NCBI GenBank assembly: GCA_036244855.1
Contig: BQKZ01000010.1
Coordinates: 32,304-96,303, forward strand
Source of the DNA: Temnopleurus reevesii
Taxonomy: Eukaryota > Echinodermata > Echinoidea > Temnopleuroida > Temnopleuridae
Direction: 5' to 3'
Length of the DNA stretch: 64,000 bases
Below, piece after piece: positions 11,333 through 20,080 of this stretch. Every line of letters starts with the position of its first letter. The stretch's first letter is position 1. The notes beneath the pieces are model-generated. The model saw only the letters and a list, made by a program, of their open reading frames with translations. It did not search any database and was not told where the DNA came from. A program made the position numbers and the translations under genes.

Positions 11333-13688
11333 AAGATGATGCTAATGATGATGGTGGTGGTATTGGTGATGATAAGTGGGTGATAAAAAGATGAGGATAA
11401 AGATGTGCTGGTGAGGATGATGATTATGATGATGTTGCAGATGTGGATGATGGTGATTATGGTGGTGGTGATTATGTTAGTGATGATGATGATGATGATA
11501 ATGTTGATGATGATGATGATGATGATGACGAAGACGAAGATGGTGGTGATGCTGATGATGATATTAATGAAAATGATGACAATAATGATGATGATGATGA
11601 TAATTATAATAATGATGACATTAATGAAAATAACAGAGATGATACTGGTAAAGATTATGATGATCATGGTGATGCTGATGACAATCGCGATGATGATGGT
11701 GATTATTTACATGCTAAAAATTTGTTCTTTTCAACATCAAATTCTTCATGTTAACGTTTCTAGGAAGAATGCTTCCAGGTGACTTAATAGCTGAGATCAC
11801 AACATGGGAGAAGATACAAGGAGAAGACTACGTCACAAAGACTACCAAGAAGAGAAATCTTGATATGACTGATAGGATGGCTTCTACAGAATTAAAGTAA
11901 GCAATTACCAGCCTAGTTGATTCGTCAGTTTTTACAAAATATATATACCTACTTTATAGTAAAATATACGTTGTATAGAAGTCTACCCAACAGACATTTC
12001 GCTCATAATGTTTGAAATTTGAGTGTATAGGTGATCAAGTATTTCAACAACATTCTATTGTTTGTTATTATGTCAGATCCTATACTTACGATAAACGGTT
12101 TAAAAAGCACTGATGATAGAACTGTGAAGATATTTATTAAAATAATAAAACATAAGTAGGCAAAAGACGATTGAAAAAAAAGGAGGTTATAATAATGATT
12201 GGTGACATACATTTGAACACATTTTGATGTGTTGAGATTTTTCTTTATTTTACACCTATCAAATTTTAAGAAACGGATAATTATATTTTTTTTCTATAAA
12301 TCACCTAGATGTATTACTACATGATATGATCAAAATGTTTCTCTTTACCAGGCTGGAGAGTCTTTCTAGGAAATCAACGGCATTCTTCAACAATCCTGAG
12401 ATAGGCAGTCAAATGAAAGACAGGATGGACAATCTAGAGCATCAGGTATACTATGGCCCGTATTCTGATATCAGGTTTAACTTAAAACTTGAGTCTAAAT
12501 CTGTGGTTTAAGTATGGATAGCCCAAAGTGCCAAAACTTTATTCAAACTGTATAATTCTTAAATGTTAACTGCTCTCTTTTCCCATGCTCTAATAATGTG
12601 GAAAATTGTCTAAGTGTGTATTCCAAGACAGTTTTTAATACTATGAGTGCCATGTGTGCTGGTAAATTAAACACCAACTGTTATAGATTCAAGCCTCTTT
12701 TGGCTTCCCATACTTAAACCACCGATTTAAACTCAAGTTTAAGTTAAACCTGACATCAGAATACGGGCCTATGAGTTTGTTCAGGTCCTTAATCTGATAG
12801 TAGTTTTGGAAAAGGTGATATTGAAATTTACGAGGTTGAGATTTATTGATAAAAATTACTTTTCATTGGCAACTGATTTGTAATCGATTGCAACTTTGTA
12901 GTAATATCCCGTTTGAAACAATGGTTTTGAATGGCGCTTTCTGATAAACTGCAACTTACTATTGATTGCAACTCTGTTTCAACATCCCGTTACTCACACA
13001 ACAGAAAATGGACAACATAGAGATCAATTTCTTGACATTTTGCCGACAATAATTTCAACTGGGAAAATAAATATTGCATTGTTACCATGGTTACGCTCAG
13101 AAATGCTAGTACAGTGAAACCTCACTATAATGAGGTGCTTGGGACCATCAAAATACCTTGTTATAACAGTAATTTCCTTATAGCAGAGTTAAAAACAATA
13201 AATTAGTAAGAGCTGGGACCAGATTTTATACCTCTTTGTATCAGATATTTCGTTAAATCAGATCTCTTTATACCGAGTTAAATGCGTAATATAAATGTTG
13301 TACTTTTATTTCTACATGCTCCTGCTGAAGTTGCATTAACATCATTTTTTTTAATCCAATAGTTCCTGTGTATTAACTTGAAAATTTGCTTTTGCAGATG
13401 AGAGAGATGAAAGAACTCCTTCAGAAAACATTGGACGCTGTAACAAAGAGAGAACATAGTTCCCCGCATCACAGTCCATCCAAGTCTTTGAAGGCTCTAG
13501 ATTCAACAGAACGTATTGAGGCAGAATCAGGCAAAACGAAAGAAGAGATTACGAGGGAAAGAGAGGAGATTGTTCTCGGAGATGAAGAAGAGGAGGGGAT
13601 GGAAGAGGATCTAGAAAGAGCCGAAGGAGCAGATGGTGAAGAGTCGGTCCTGGAGATTAATCTTGAATCCATCCGTGAGCAGGAATGA
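445..13688 (+). CDS. TRPM: TRPM-family cation channel, C-terminal part (S1 to stop), 9 exons
   Basis: Exons: 445-589, 4605-4733, 5388-5639, 7060-7234, 8100-8235, 8820-9016, 11764-11896, 12352-12445, 13398-13688. All have AG/GT borders and compatible phases, giving 516 residues; the gene begins upstream of the window. Seen: S1 (about 49-66), S2 (71-91), S3-S4 ending in YIRLLHIF, the [12 protein letters not shown]4-S5 linker, S5 (176-202), a pore with YGE at 224-226, a pore loop with two cysteines (238, 248), S6 ending NLLIAMLNYTF, and the TRP helix [14 protein letters not shown] (W293). A C-terminal helix (about 408-440) matches the TRPM coiled coil, followed by a Glu-rich tail. The S5, LGPK and VQEN..VWKFQRY signatures resemble TRPM2/TRPM8 most. 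No NUDT9-H or alpha-kinase domain follows before the stop. Family knowledge: tetrameric Ca2+-permeable channel of the plasma or organelle membrane. Exon 8820-9016 also exists as a second allelic copy at 10161-10357. Confidence 0.93.
1189..1302. repeat. Short inverted repeat with 38-base arms
   Basis: Arms 1189-1226 and 1265-1302, containing CGCGGACGTTATCGAGGCC and its complement, surround a 38-base loop. The arms differ at about two positions. A MITE remnant or stable hairpin in a TRPM intron. Confidence 0.8.
1639..2540. mobile_element. Foldback transposon, copy 1 (CACGAACT-rich)
   Basis: It starts GCCAGACTGACACTTGCACG and consists of many degenerate GTGAACTAGTCGTG / GTTCACGACGAGTTC units. 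The two halves are mutually inverted about a centre near 2165. No ORF. The right terminus is missing: the sequence passes into TRPM exon echoes at about 2540. Confidence 0.75.
2541..2850 (+). pseudogene. Three tandem partial copies of the TRPM S1 exon with 3' splice site
   Basis: Each unit has a pyrimidine tract, a CAG acceptor and the first 50-60 bases of the S1 exon (starting near 2588, 2693 and 2774), then falls back to GACTTCAAG..GAGAC and TTATTAATAG. The units are 80-105 bases apart. All hit stops soon after TYV/SYV. They precede the longer copy at 2877-2978. Confidence 0.75.
2877..2978 (+). pseudogene. Truncated allelic copy of TRPM S1-S2 exon
   Basis: 102 bases matching 4605-4706 with four changes, cut by the contig join at 2979. 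It keeps the reading frame. The likely explanation is the end of one haplotype contig rather than a real second exon. Confidence 0.75.
2979..2979. other. Single-N contig join inside TRPM exon copies
   Basis: To the left the S1-S2 exon is cut after GGGTCGGG. To the right sequence restarts within the preceding exon (CCGCTCTTTTTCAGCGCTCC, equal to 545 onward). So the join steps backwards along the gene. Confidence 0.9.
3698..4583. mobile_element. Foldback transposon, copy 2, both ends present
   Basis: The left end reads GGCTGACACTTGCACGATTC and the right end GTGTAAGTGTCAGTCTGGC: terminal inverted repeats. The long arms of about 400 bases meet near 4040, where GTTCGTGCCAAAAAATGGCA is mirrored. 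No coding capacity; non-autonomous. It sits at the corresponding place to copy 1, so this is the second haplotype of the same insertion. Confidence 0.8.
4605..4733 (+). CDS. TRPM: TRPM exon: S1 and S2
   Basis: The 43-codon exon runs from TTTCCAG to a GTTAGA donor, phase 0 at both ends. It contains FSYVLLIDF (S1) and [19 protein letters not shown] (S2). A second, truncated copy (2877-2978) ends at the N of 2979 and is probably the other allele. The foldback element at 3698-4583 ends only about 20 bases before this exon, so it abuts or forms part of the polypyrimidine tract. Confidence 0.9.
5388..5639 (+). CDS. TRPM: TRPM exon: S3, S4 and S4-S5 linker
   Basis: An 84-codon exon after TTTCAG, ending at GTGGGT. 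It encodes the S2-S3 connection, S3 ([18 protein letters not shown]), S4 with YIRLLHIF, and [11 protein letters not shown]. The composition is noticeably GC-rich in third positions compared with the surrounding intron. Three damaged copies of its 3' half follow at 5943-6053, 6124-6262 and 6385-6690. Confidence 0.92.
5943..6690 (+). pseudogene. Three decayed copies of the TRPM S4 exon 3' half
   Basis: Copies at 5943-6053, 6124-6262 and 6385-6690 each begin near CACTACCCCGGCCTG and end ATCATCAAAATG followed by a GTGGGT or GTAGGT donor. The first lacks about 21 bases; the second and third have an inserted TCAGTC-like hexamer; the third is split by a 160-base MITE (6501-6661). None has the exon's own acceptor or 5' half. 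Confidence 0.8.
6501..6661. mobile_element. MITE inside a TRPM pseudo-exon
   Basis: Ends GGCATTTCATGAAACTTTGT and TGACTAATTTTCATGAAATG form an imperfect inverted repeat. It interrupts the third S4-exon copy between CACCTGGGACCGGGA and GGGAGCTCATCATG, showing it arrived after the exon duplication. Confidence 0.8.
6853..7000 (+). pseudogene. Degenerate copy of the TRPM S5 exon
   Basis: It matches the S5/pore exon from LIVFICILL to FYRSYFQ, with substitutions that introduce a stop (CTTGAG then frame shift) and no usable donor. It precedes the functional exon by about 60 bases, so it is an upstream echo. Confidence 0.7.
7060..7234 (+). CDS. TRPM: TRPM exon: S5 and pore helix
   Basis: The exon follows TTTCGGCAG, starts ATGAATGAC in phase 0 and leaves with one base of a split Gly codon. 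It encodes S5 and [21 protein letters not shown] sits where TRPM2/8 have FGQ, closer to the FGE of TRPM1/3/6/7, which could affect divalent permeability (inference). An upstream degenerate copy lies at 6853-7000. Confidence 0.92.
8100..8235 (+). CDS. TRPM: TRPM exon: pore loop and S6
   Basis: The exon follows TTTTATTCAG. The split Gly codon is completed, then [19 protein letters not shown] (pore turret with two Cys) and S6 up to LLNLLIAML with a split Asn codon. The donor is GTAAGA. A 46-base echo of its 3' end with donor lies at 8290-8335 and reads Phe where this exon reads Leu. Confidence 0.9.
8290..8335 (+). pseudogene. Short echo of the TRPM S6 exon end with donor
   Basis: It matches the last 46 bases of 8100-8235 plus the GTAAGA donor and about 20 bases of following intron. 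It reads IAMF, the family consensus, where the full exon reads IAML. Confidence 0.75.
8820..9016 (+). CDS. TRPM: TRPM exon: TRP helix and following Cys-rich segment
   Basis: A 197-base exon after CCTTTCCAG with donor GTAAGT. It encodes [19 protein letters not shown], then [12 protein letters not shown] and the unusual run [10 protein letters not shown]. An almost identical copy at 10161-10357 begins right after the N at 10145 and is most simply the other haplotype. Further partial copies follow at 9201-9302, 10763-10869 and 11088-11186. Confidence 0.93.
9201..9302 (+). pseudogene. Partial copy of the TRPM TRP-helix exon 3' end
   Basis: It matches the part coding [19 protein letters not shown] with a GTAAGT donor, but contains a TAG. 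It is embedded in GAT repeat. Its flanks match those of 11088-11186, so it is probably that copy's allele. Confidence 0.7.
10007..10144. repeat. Poly-G containing dispersed repeat ending at a contig join
   Basis: GCGCGCACCGTGGGGG..., GCCAAAGCGTCGAAAGGGGG and CTGATAGGGGGGACGCC recur in reverse complement at 15786-15965. The homopolymer tracts probably caused the assembly break at 10145. Confidence 0.75.
10161..10357 (+). CDS. TRPM: Allelic copy of the TRPM TRP-helix exon
   Basis: Same length (197), same acceptor and donor, and the same protein as 8820-9016, with a few synonymous differences. It starts 15 bases after a contig join. One haplotype's exon has very probably been placed after the other's; only one belongs in the transcript. 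A true tandem duplication would break the reading frame if both copies were included, because the exon length is not a multiple of three. Confidence 0.85.
10763..11186 (+). pseudogene. Two further partial copies of the TRPM TRP-helix exon, frames open
   Basis: Copies at 10763-10869 and 11088-11186 each encode an uninterrupted [23 protein letters not shown] segment and keep the GTAAGT donor at the same phase. A candidate acceptor (CATCAG) lies within each copy, but the TRP-helix half is missing. Substitutions are largely conservative (FC for CC, ER for DR). Alternative-exon use is possible but unproven. Confidence 0.6.
11764..11896 (+). CDS. TRPM: TRPM exon: post-TRP helical segment
   Basis: The acceptor is AACGTTTCTAG. 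The frame continues from the split Arg codon into [20 protein letters not shown], equivalent to the WE..xKENYL segment of TRPM2/8. The donor is GTAAGC after a split Lys codon. Confidence 0.85.
12352..12445 (+). CDS. TRPM: TRPM exon: start of C-terminal coiled coil
   Basis: The acceptor is CTTTACCAG and the donor GTATAC. It encodes [18 protein letters not shown] followed by [11 protein letters not shown], the start of the coiled coil. A MITE (12455-12769) sits nine bases past the donor. Confidence 0.85.
12455..12769. mobile_element. MITE just inside a TRPM intron
   Basis: GGCCCGTATTCTGATATCAG and its complement form the ends of a 315-base element flanked by TAT on both sides. There is further inner mirror symmetry (TTTAAGTATGG / CCATACTTAAA). 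Confidence 0.85.
13398..13688 (+). CDS. TRPM: TRPM terminal exon: coiled coil and acidic tail
   Basis: The acceptor is CTTTTGCAG. It encodes [19 protein letters not shown], then a Ser/His/Pro linker, then a tail very rich in Glu, ending [11 protein letters not shown] and TGA. There is no Nudix or kinase fold. Two decayed echoes of its end lie in the 3' UTR (13880-14040, 14180-14330). Confidence 0.88.
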   Translation: MREMKELLQKTLDAVTKREHSSPHHSPSKSLKALDSTERIEAESGKTKEEITREREEIVLGDEEEEGMEEDLERAEGADGEESVLEINLESIREQE

Positions 13689-13879
13689 AGAACCTCAACA
13701 GGAAAAGTGTCAACTGTAGACCGGCCATCCTTTTATGAAGGATCAATTTGTTCCCGACACTGCCTTTAAAAACAGAGGACTAAAAACAGAGTTGGTAACT
13801 GAATAGACAGGTGAACTCTGAAAAAGTCAGATCTGCTATTTTTTTTAGGAAATCTAAAGAGAGGAAAGAGTTCATAGAA

Positions 13880-14340
13880 TTAAGAAAGAATAATGCCTCT
13901 GGCACCACTTCCAACAGTACAGACATAAAAGAAGGAAGAAACAGTTGGAAATGAGGAGGATGAAGAGGAAAATACAGAAGGAGAAGATAGTGAGGAATCA
14001 ATCCTGGAGACAAATCTTAATTCTCTCAAAGAGGAATAGTGTCAACTGTAGACCAGCAATCTTTTATATAGGTTCGATCTGTCACAGACACTTCCTAGAA
14101 AATGGAGGCCGTGACTTAATAGACAGGATGGCCTCTAAGAAGGTCGGACTTGTCTTTTTGAGGAATCCAAAGAGAGGAAACTGTTCAAAGAATTCAGAAG
14201 GTATAATGCCTCCGGCACCATCTTCCGGTTGCAGAGGCGTAAAAAGAGGAAGAAACAGATGAAGATGAGGAAGTGGAAAATACAGGAGATATATCTTGTA
14301 TCCTGGGTAATGATCTTGAGTCATTCTGTCAGATGGAGTG
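13880..14340 (+). pseudogene. Two echoes of the TRPM terminal exon within the 3' UTR
   Basis: TCCTGGAGA..AATCTT near the stop (about 13645) recurs near 13999 and in weaker form near 14298. Each is followed by similar GTGTCAACTGTAGACC, FRxP-K and AGATGAGGA-rich sequence. The spacing is about 300-355 bases. The acidic reading is partly kept but broken by stops. Confidence 0.6.
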
Positions 14341-14530
14341 AAGACATAAATGATACTTGTCTAAAAATGCCGCACAATGGAAACAGAAAAGATGTCCAAT
14401 GAGAAAAGGTGACTATTCCATAGATATACATCTTGCCACAGATATTTCCAAGAAAACAGCAGAGGCAACTACAGAAAGGTGGTTGATATGAAGACACATT
14501 CGACTGTATCTGCAGCTTATGATATAAAAT

Positions 14531-14536
14531 AATAAA
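14531..14536 (+). terminator. Probable TRPM polyadenylation signal
   Basis: AATAAA about 840 bases after the TRPM stop, followed by a T/A-rich stretch. It is the first canonical hexamer that fits a 3' UTR containing the echo copies. Unproven without transcripts. Confidence 0.4.
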
Positions 14537-14851
14537 TTAGGTATTATAATACATTCTTGTAATATGGAAGGTAGATGACAAATGGAGGGAAAACAGAGAG
14601 AAAACTCAAATCAAGCTTTTTTTTTTTTTTTTATTATTGAGAGCAGCTGAATCACATAACAGGAAGACAAACATCTCTTATGCCAAAACCAAAGCTTTTA
14701 TCTCCCTAATTTTAAAGAGTAAAAGAGCAAAGCTATATTGGTGCTTTTAGTACAGTAACTTAGTCTGAGTCGCATCACTTGTATGGGACAACAACAATCT
14801 TATTTTATATCATTTGTTCCAAAAAATCCCATTGACATCAACAATTATTAG

Positions 14852-15033
14852 ACTAAGGGGTGTTGTTTAAAAGTTGCAATTGATCACAGGTTGCAGTTGA
14901 TCAGAACATACCAATCAAATTCATTGTTTTATACGCGTCTTGTTAAATGCACATCCCGTGCGCAATAAAGGTGTGTGTTACAATTTGCAAAGTTGGATTT
15001 GATTTGCAATTGATTCTAAACAACACCGCCTTA
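14852..15033. mobile_element. MITE in the TRPM downstream region
   Basis: Ends ACTAAGGGGTGTTGTTTAAA and CTAAACAACACCGCCTTAG are inverted. The interior is rich in GCAATTGATC, as in other small elements of this window. Confidence 0.75.
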
Positions 15034-15426
15034 GGCGGAGTTGACTAAGTATTGTTTATTTCCATATCTATACTGGACAAGATAGGTATGCTTTGTTATC
15101 ATGCTTGGTGTTTTTTCATATAACCACAAATATCTTGTACCTTGACTGAATTCCATACCAAGAGCTTTCTATTCATATAAGCATATTTGAGTACATTGAT
15201 ACTGACATCACTAGCCGTAATGAAAAACTACATTCATATTTCATTCTCTTAGAAGATTATTCATAAATATTATATACTGTGGAAGCCAATATCTTAGCAT
15301 ATATAACTTTAAGGCAAATTCACTGAATTTTTCACACATTAGCTAGCTGTTGTTTTCACATTTGGTAGGATTATTGTACACAAATCAATTGGCATTCAAA
15401 TGAAACAAAATTCCTGAAAATAAGGC

Positions 15427-15552
15427 CCCAGTCACATAGAAGCCCGGAAGCGACACAATTCAACAAGACTCTTTGTTCAGTTCACATTTAGCTGCCTGCA
15501 AACAGAAAGTCGTGTTGAATTGTGTCGCTTCCAGGGCTCTATGTGACCAGGG
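15427..15552. mobile_element. 126-base MITE
   Basis: CCCAGTCACATAGAAGCCCG at the left is mirrored by GGGCTCTATGTGACCAGGG. The arms extend through GGAAGCGACACAATTCAAC. Nearly a perfect hairpin. Confidence 0.85.
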
Positions 15553-15785
15553 ATTAACACCCCAGCCAAAATTGTAGCTTTTAGAGTAATCCATTTTAAT
15601 AGGAATAAGAAGACTCATTGACAAGGAAACAAACATTTAGTCATACATACAATTTTAATTGCTATATTATTCATTATTAAATGAATAACAAAGTATGACA
15701 TAATACAATAATTGCATTGAAGAAAGGAAGACTTGTGATTATTCTCTCAAAACAGAATGATATGGTAAGTTTTGGCAAATTTGGC

Positions 15786-15965
15786 ACCCCCCCCCCCTCC
15801 CGGCTGAGCTGACAAGCAAAAAAAAAAGGCATTGCTTAAAATTTGGCGACCCTATCAGCAATTTTGCGCCCCCCCCCCTTTCAACGTTTTCGCGCCCCCT
15901 TATAAGCAATTTTGGCCATCAAATTTTGGCGCCCCCAAAGCCCCCCTCCCCCACGGTGCGCGCAT
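15786..15965. repeat. Reverse-orientation copy of the poly-G repeat
   Basis: Runs of C with CCCTATCAGCAATTTTGCGCC, TCAACGTTTTCGCGCC and CACGGTGCGCGCATG correspond to 10007-10140 on the other strand. An ORF across it has no coding signature. Confidence 0.75.
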
Positions 15966-16137
15966 GATCAATCGCAAGTTCCATTTGACCAAAACGTGCC
16001 ACACATGGTTTCATGTCCATCTTGTTAGAAGAGCAACTGTGCTCGAGAAAATATATGTATCTATTAGTGTTGATATTGAATCTATCATGAAGTATATGTG
16101 ATCGCTGTTTCCAGAGATGTCAACTGATCTGAATAGT

Positions 16138-16493
16138 TAAAGCCCAAGTACAGTTTTGGTAAAAGCGAATATTTTTTATCGCAAGATTTTGTCTTCAAAT
16201 CTGTATGAAATGAAATATAGTATCATAAACATAATGCACAATGTATATCTCTATATCATTCTATTGTCAAATCTCGGAAATAACTTTGTATATGCTCGAT
16301 AACAAGCAAAATAATGCTATAACCAAGAGAGGGCGCTAAAATGATTTAATGGTCAAATTCAAATTTTCAAAAGAATTAGTTCGTAAAAAAAATGTGCTAT
16401 GGTCTCAAATTGTGTATAAGAATTACATGTCATGATAAACATCCCCAAAATTCACATTTCTTCATCTTTACCAAAACTATACGTGGGCTTTAA
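16138..16493. mobile_element. 356-base TIR element with TA flanks
   Basis: AAAGCCCAAGTACAGTTTTG and the mirrored CAAAACTATACGTGGGCTTT ends are flanked by TA. The left two-thirds recur at 49963-50200, giving a second family member. Confidence 0.8.
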
Positions 16494-18244
16494 AGCATTA
16501 CAAACAAATCGTATTGAAAAGCTGACTACAAATATCTAGGTCAAGTGGGAAAGCGATTTACTAATTAAAAAGACAAGATTTATTCTAAATGCTATCACCA
16601 TTTTCAAGTACTGGAATAGTGTGTTGCATTATTTAGGGAGTGTACCGGTACATGTTTGTATGGGTGAGTCTGTGCAAAAGTGCGAAGGAAACAGGCCAAC
16701 GGATGTACATTGACGCGAAGAAAACGTGGAATGAGTTAATATTATTTATTGTGGCTAGCAATAGTTATATGACACTTAATTTTTTAATCCTGATACAAAG
16801 GATAATGTAAATTGTAAAATGTTAATTAAACAAAAAAAGTCGCCTGGTCCACCGGATCCCCATGTGCTCGCTTCCACGTAATTTGGCAATTAAAATGTAT
16901 GTTTGAACCCATGATAAAAATACTTGATGAATACACATAAATGTATCATTATTGTACCCTGTCAAATTCAGTCCTTCACATACTCTGTTCATTTATCATG
17001 TCGCAATCATCCATACATCGCCCAGCCATTGCCATGTTAATATTCAATGTATTGGTAAATATACGTTTGTAATACTCTTAACAGCTTATGGAATATGAAT
17101 ATGAATGAATTTATACTTAATTCTGATACTTTTCATTATTCTTATAGAGCTACAGTACAAGTTAATAATATTACCTTCATTGTGTTATTAGTATCAGACC
17201 CAGTCTTGGTTGCTCTTTTTCACATCTTTGAGCATAGGGTTACTGGCTCTTAAATGGTTAAGGAAGGATGGGGGTGTTGAATTACCTCCCTTTGGCCTTT
17301 TGCATGGCATGGCATGATTTTTTACTTAAAGTGTCACACAACTTTTGACACCAAATTTGTCAAGGAAGCCACATGTTTTGGCTGTTGCTAGGATATCTTG
17401 TTGGCATAAAATATTGAGACACACAATATTATATCAGTAAACAGAGAAAACTTGTCACAAAGAGGGGTTTCATGAATACAAGTTTTCAACGTTTTCACTG
17501 TACAGTACTGCATTCTTTACAGGACAACGTTACAAGAAGAAAAAAATTGAATAAACAATATGATTGATTCAGTAAAAAAAAATAATGTTGAATATTGCAC
17601 ATACAAATAAAATTTTAGTCTGCACAAATGTTTGCAGTTTCCTGCCATTACTGATAAATGAGTTGCATAAAGTAATGTAGAAAAATGAACAAAAGTATTC
17701 TCTTTCTAAAATGGCTAGCATTATTTGTTAAGATGAAAAGAAGATTACTAACCAATAAAATTAATTACCCACTTACCAAAATATCTAAACAATTGTACAG
17801 TACAATCCCATTTTACCAACACAAATGATTAGATAAAAAGCAAAAAGGACAAGTTTTTATTCACCTTTGACCCTCCACTATAATGTAAATAATCTCCAAG
17901 TCCTTTAAAGGGCCATTCCATGAGTCGGTCATCATACAGAAGGCCATTGCATTAAACTTTTTGCAAAGTTTCTGGTTCAAAGAATTAGATTTCCCTTCTG
18001 ATGATTGCATTTCACTCATATATCTCTCCTCTCCCATCGTGTGACAGCGAGTAACATCACAGACTGACATGTTGGAAAACAGTACAAAGAGAAGTATGTG
18101 CATCACACTATGAACTTGACTGATGGACCATTATTGGATGAGGGACATGGCTTCATAGTTTATCTTCCAATATACTGGATGGAATGAAATATTGGAATAA
18201 AATAAATTTCCATCACAAAAAACGTTTTTTTATAATCACATTAT

Positions 18245-19055
18245 TTAAAGGTCCACTTTTATGACAATATATGTTGACTTGTGGTGATCTATGCTACCCT
18301 TACCACCACCTTTGTGAGTGAGAGAGCTCCCAAATGTATCCCATATATTTTATAATAATTTTTCTTTATATTTTAGAGAGGCAATTTGGGAACGCCCCTA
18401 AAAATTCTCTTCATATGCAAAGTACTGTATATGAGGTCATATACAGTACTATGCATATGAAGAGAATTTTTAGGGGGCATTTGTGGAAATCCCTTGGAGG
18501 GGAACTTATTTGATTTACAAAAGATATTAAGATGTAATTACACCTGACATGAACATACTTGAAATCATTCCTCATTATGTCTTATGTTAATTGGGAAATA
18601 TTTACAACTGGCCATTATTAAGAGAGGTTAACTTGGTGAACAATGAAGATGGAATGCAATTACTGCTCAACGGAGTATCAAGTGAATGTTTCCACAATTC
18701 TATCAATAGAAACAACAGGCTCAATGGTGGAATGATTCAAGGTATGTTCACGTCAGGTGAAAGTACGTCCTAATATCCTTTGTAAATAAAATAAGTTCCC
18801 CTTCAAGGGATTGCCACAAATGCCGCTAAACATTCTATTAATATGCATAGTACTGTATATGACCTCATATACAGTACTATGCATATGAATAGAATTTTTA
18901 GGGGCGTTCCCAAATTGGCTCACTAAAATATAAAGAAAAATTATTATAAAATATATGGGACACATTTGGGAGCTCTCTCACTCACAAGGTTGATGGTAAG
19001 GGTAGCATAGATCACCACAAGTCAACATGCATTGTCATAAAAGTGGACCTTTAAT
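18245..19055. mobile_element. Foldback element with about 285-base arms and nested palindromes
   Basis: Arms 18245-18528 and 18775-19055 are inverted copies (TAAAGGTCCACTTTTATGAC at the tips). Each arm holds its own palindrome (ATATGCATAGTACTGTATAT) around GAGGTC/GACCTC. The 245-base centre has no ORF of note. It lies just past the 3' end of the allelic hydrolase copy. The contig beyond 21091 starts within the tip of the same element. Confidence 0.88.
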
Positions 19056-19096
19056 GGCACTCAAGGTGAAATTAATGAAGATATATTCCTTACAAT

Positions 19097-20080
19097 TCAG
19101 CACACACATGATGAAGTTTCTACCGTGTAGTCCCATCTATTGCCCCAGAATCCAGCACATTCATAACCACCTGGACCTTTGGCCTTGAAATCTGGTCCTG
19201 TGATGATGTAATCTGGTACCATGTTGGAGAACTAGGGAAGAAAGGAAGGATAAGTTAATTCATAAGGACAAGCAATAAATTGCAAATGAAGCAGTCCCAG
19301 TATTTTGGGGGTCATAACATGCATGCATATCCAATTATGACATTTGCAGAGATGCCAACCATTCTAGATTAAGCAGGAGGTGTATTTGCATGTAAATTCA
19401 ATATTTGACAACTCAATGGACGAGAGTATAGTTATCATTGTTATGATTGCTCTCATTAATACCGTACGTTATTAACATTTTAGTATTGATCGCATGCATA
19501 TTCCAGAATGGGTGGCAGCCCTGCATTGATCTATCAGAACAAAATATACAAATTCGTGAAACATGATGCTATTTTAGAAACTATTTGACCCTACTAACAA
19601 TGCTACGCAATAAGAATGTGAATGCCATATATAATTTTTTTTATCAGCAGAAAGACTGGAGTACGTTAATGAGTGTAATACGCATAGGATTTTTGATCAG
19701 TCAGCGCAAGGCCCTATACCAGTCATTCTTAACATCTTTCATAACTTGGTAAAACACCATCCAGTTCATACAAAAATTATCTATTCATTATTACATGTAG
19801 TTGCAACGAGTGTCCCACCGGCAAGACGCTTTATGGGTATTGATTCATGCCCTCCCCCCCCCCCTTTAAAGGAATAACCTAGATTGCAAAGGGTTAATCA
19901 CTCTACTCACAGGCGATCTTGTCATTGGAGGTATAGTTGGACTCGCTAATCTCATTATATCTTCTATTCCTTGTAATGAGTTTCCCATCAGCACGAGGGC
20001 TAGTAAATCCTCCCTATGGGGTGCTACAAACAGAGCGCCAGTCAGTGGATCTGAAAACCGACACCGCCCCAGTGAAAGAC
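19097..20080 (-). CDS. Allelic second copy of the hydrolase gene's last two exons
   Basis: 20080-19911 (170 bases) and 19231-19097 (135 bases) match 22529-22360 and 21295-21161 in length, frame, splice sites and stop, with amino-acid changes such as L for F, A for I, V for L and I for V. The sequence beyond the N at 21091 restarts the same downstream sequence, so this looks like the other haplotype rather than a second gene. Confidence 0.75.

Larger units (their letters stand above)
8930..11760 (+). repeat. GAT/GGT trinucleotide repeat expansion in a TRPM intron
   Basis: Long (GAT)n tracts with interspersed GGTGGT, GTGATGGCGATGTTG and, near 9830, AAT runs. All long frames here are poly-Met/Val/Ile/Asp artefacts. 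Larger units containing TTGTATTGGTGTTTGTGATG occur at about 9350, 9640 and 11220. Confidence 0.9.
15034..18244. other. Intergenic region between TRPM and the hydrolase gene
   Basis: Apart from the small elements listed separately there is no frame with recognisable protein features. The longest frame (18106-17861, minus) overlaps repeat-like AT sequence and has no exon borders that join it to a neighbour. Confidence 0.6.

Noticed and set aside
9027..11754. Many long frames on both strands (poly-Met, Val, Ile, His, Asp)
   Set aside because: They are translations of GAT/GGT/AAT microsatellite; no stop arises in such repeats. The only real coding pieces here are the TRPM exon and its copies.
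17861..18106. 81-codon minus-strand frame with hydrophobic start
   Set aside because: Looks like a signal peptide at first (MMHILLFVLFS), but no family resemblance, no splice partner and an AT-rich non-coding setting.
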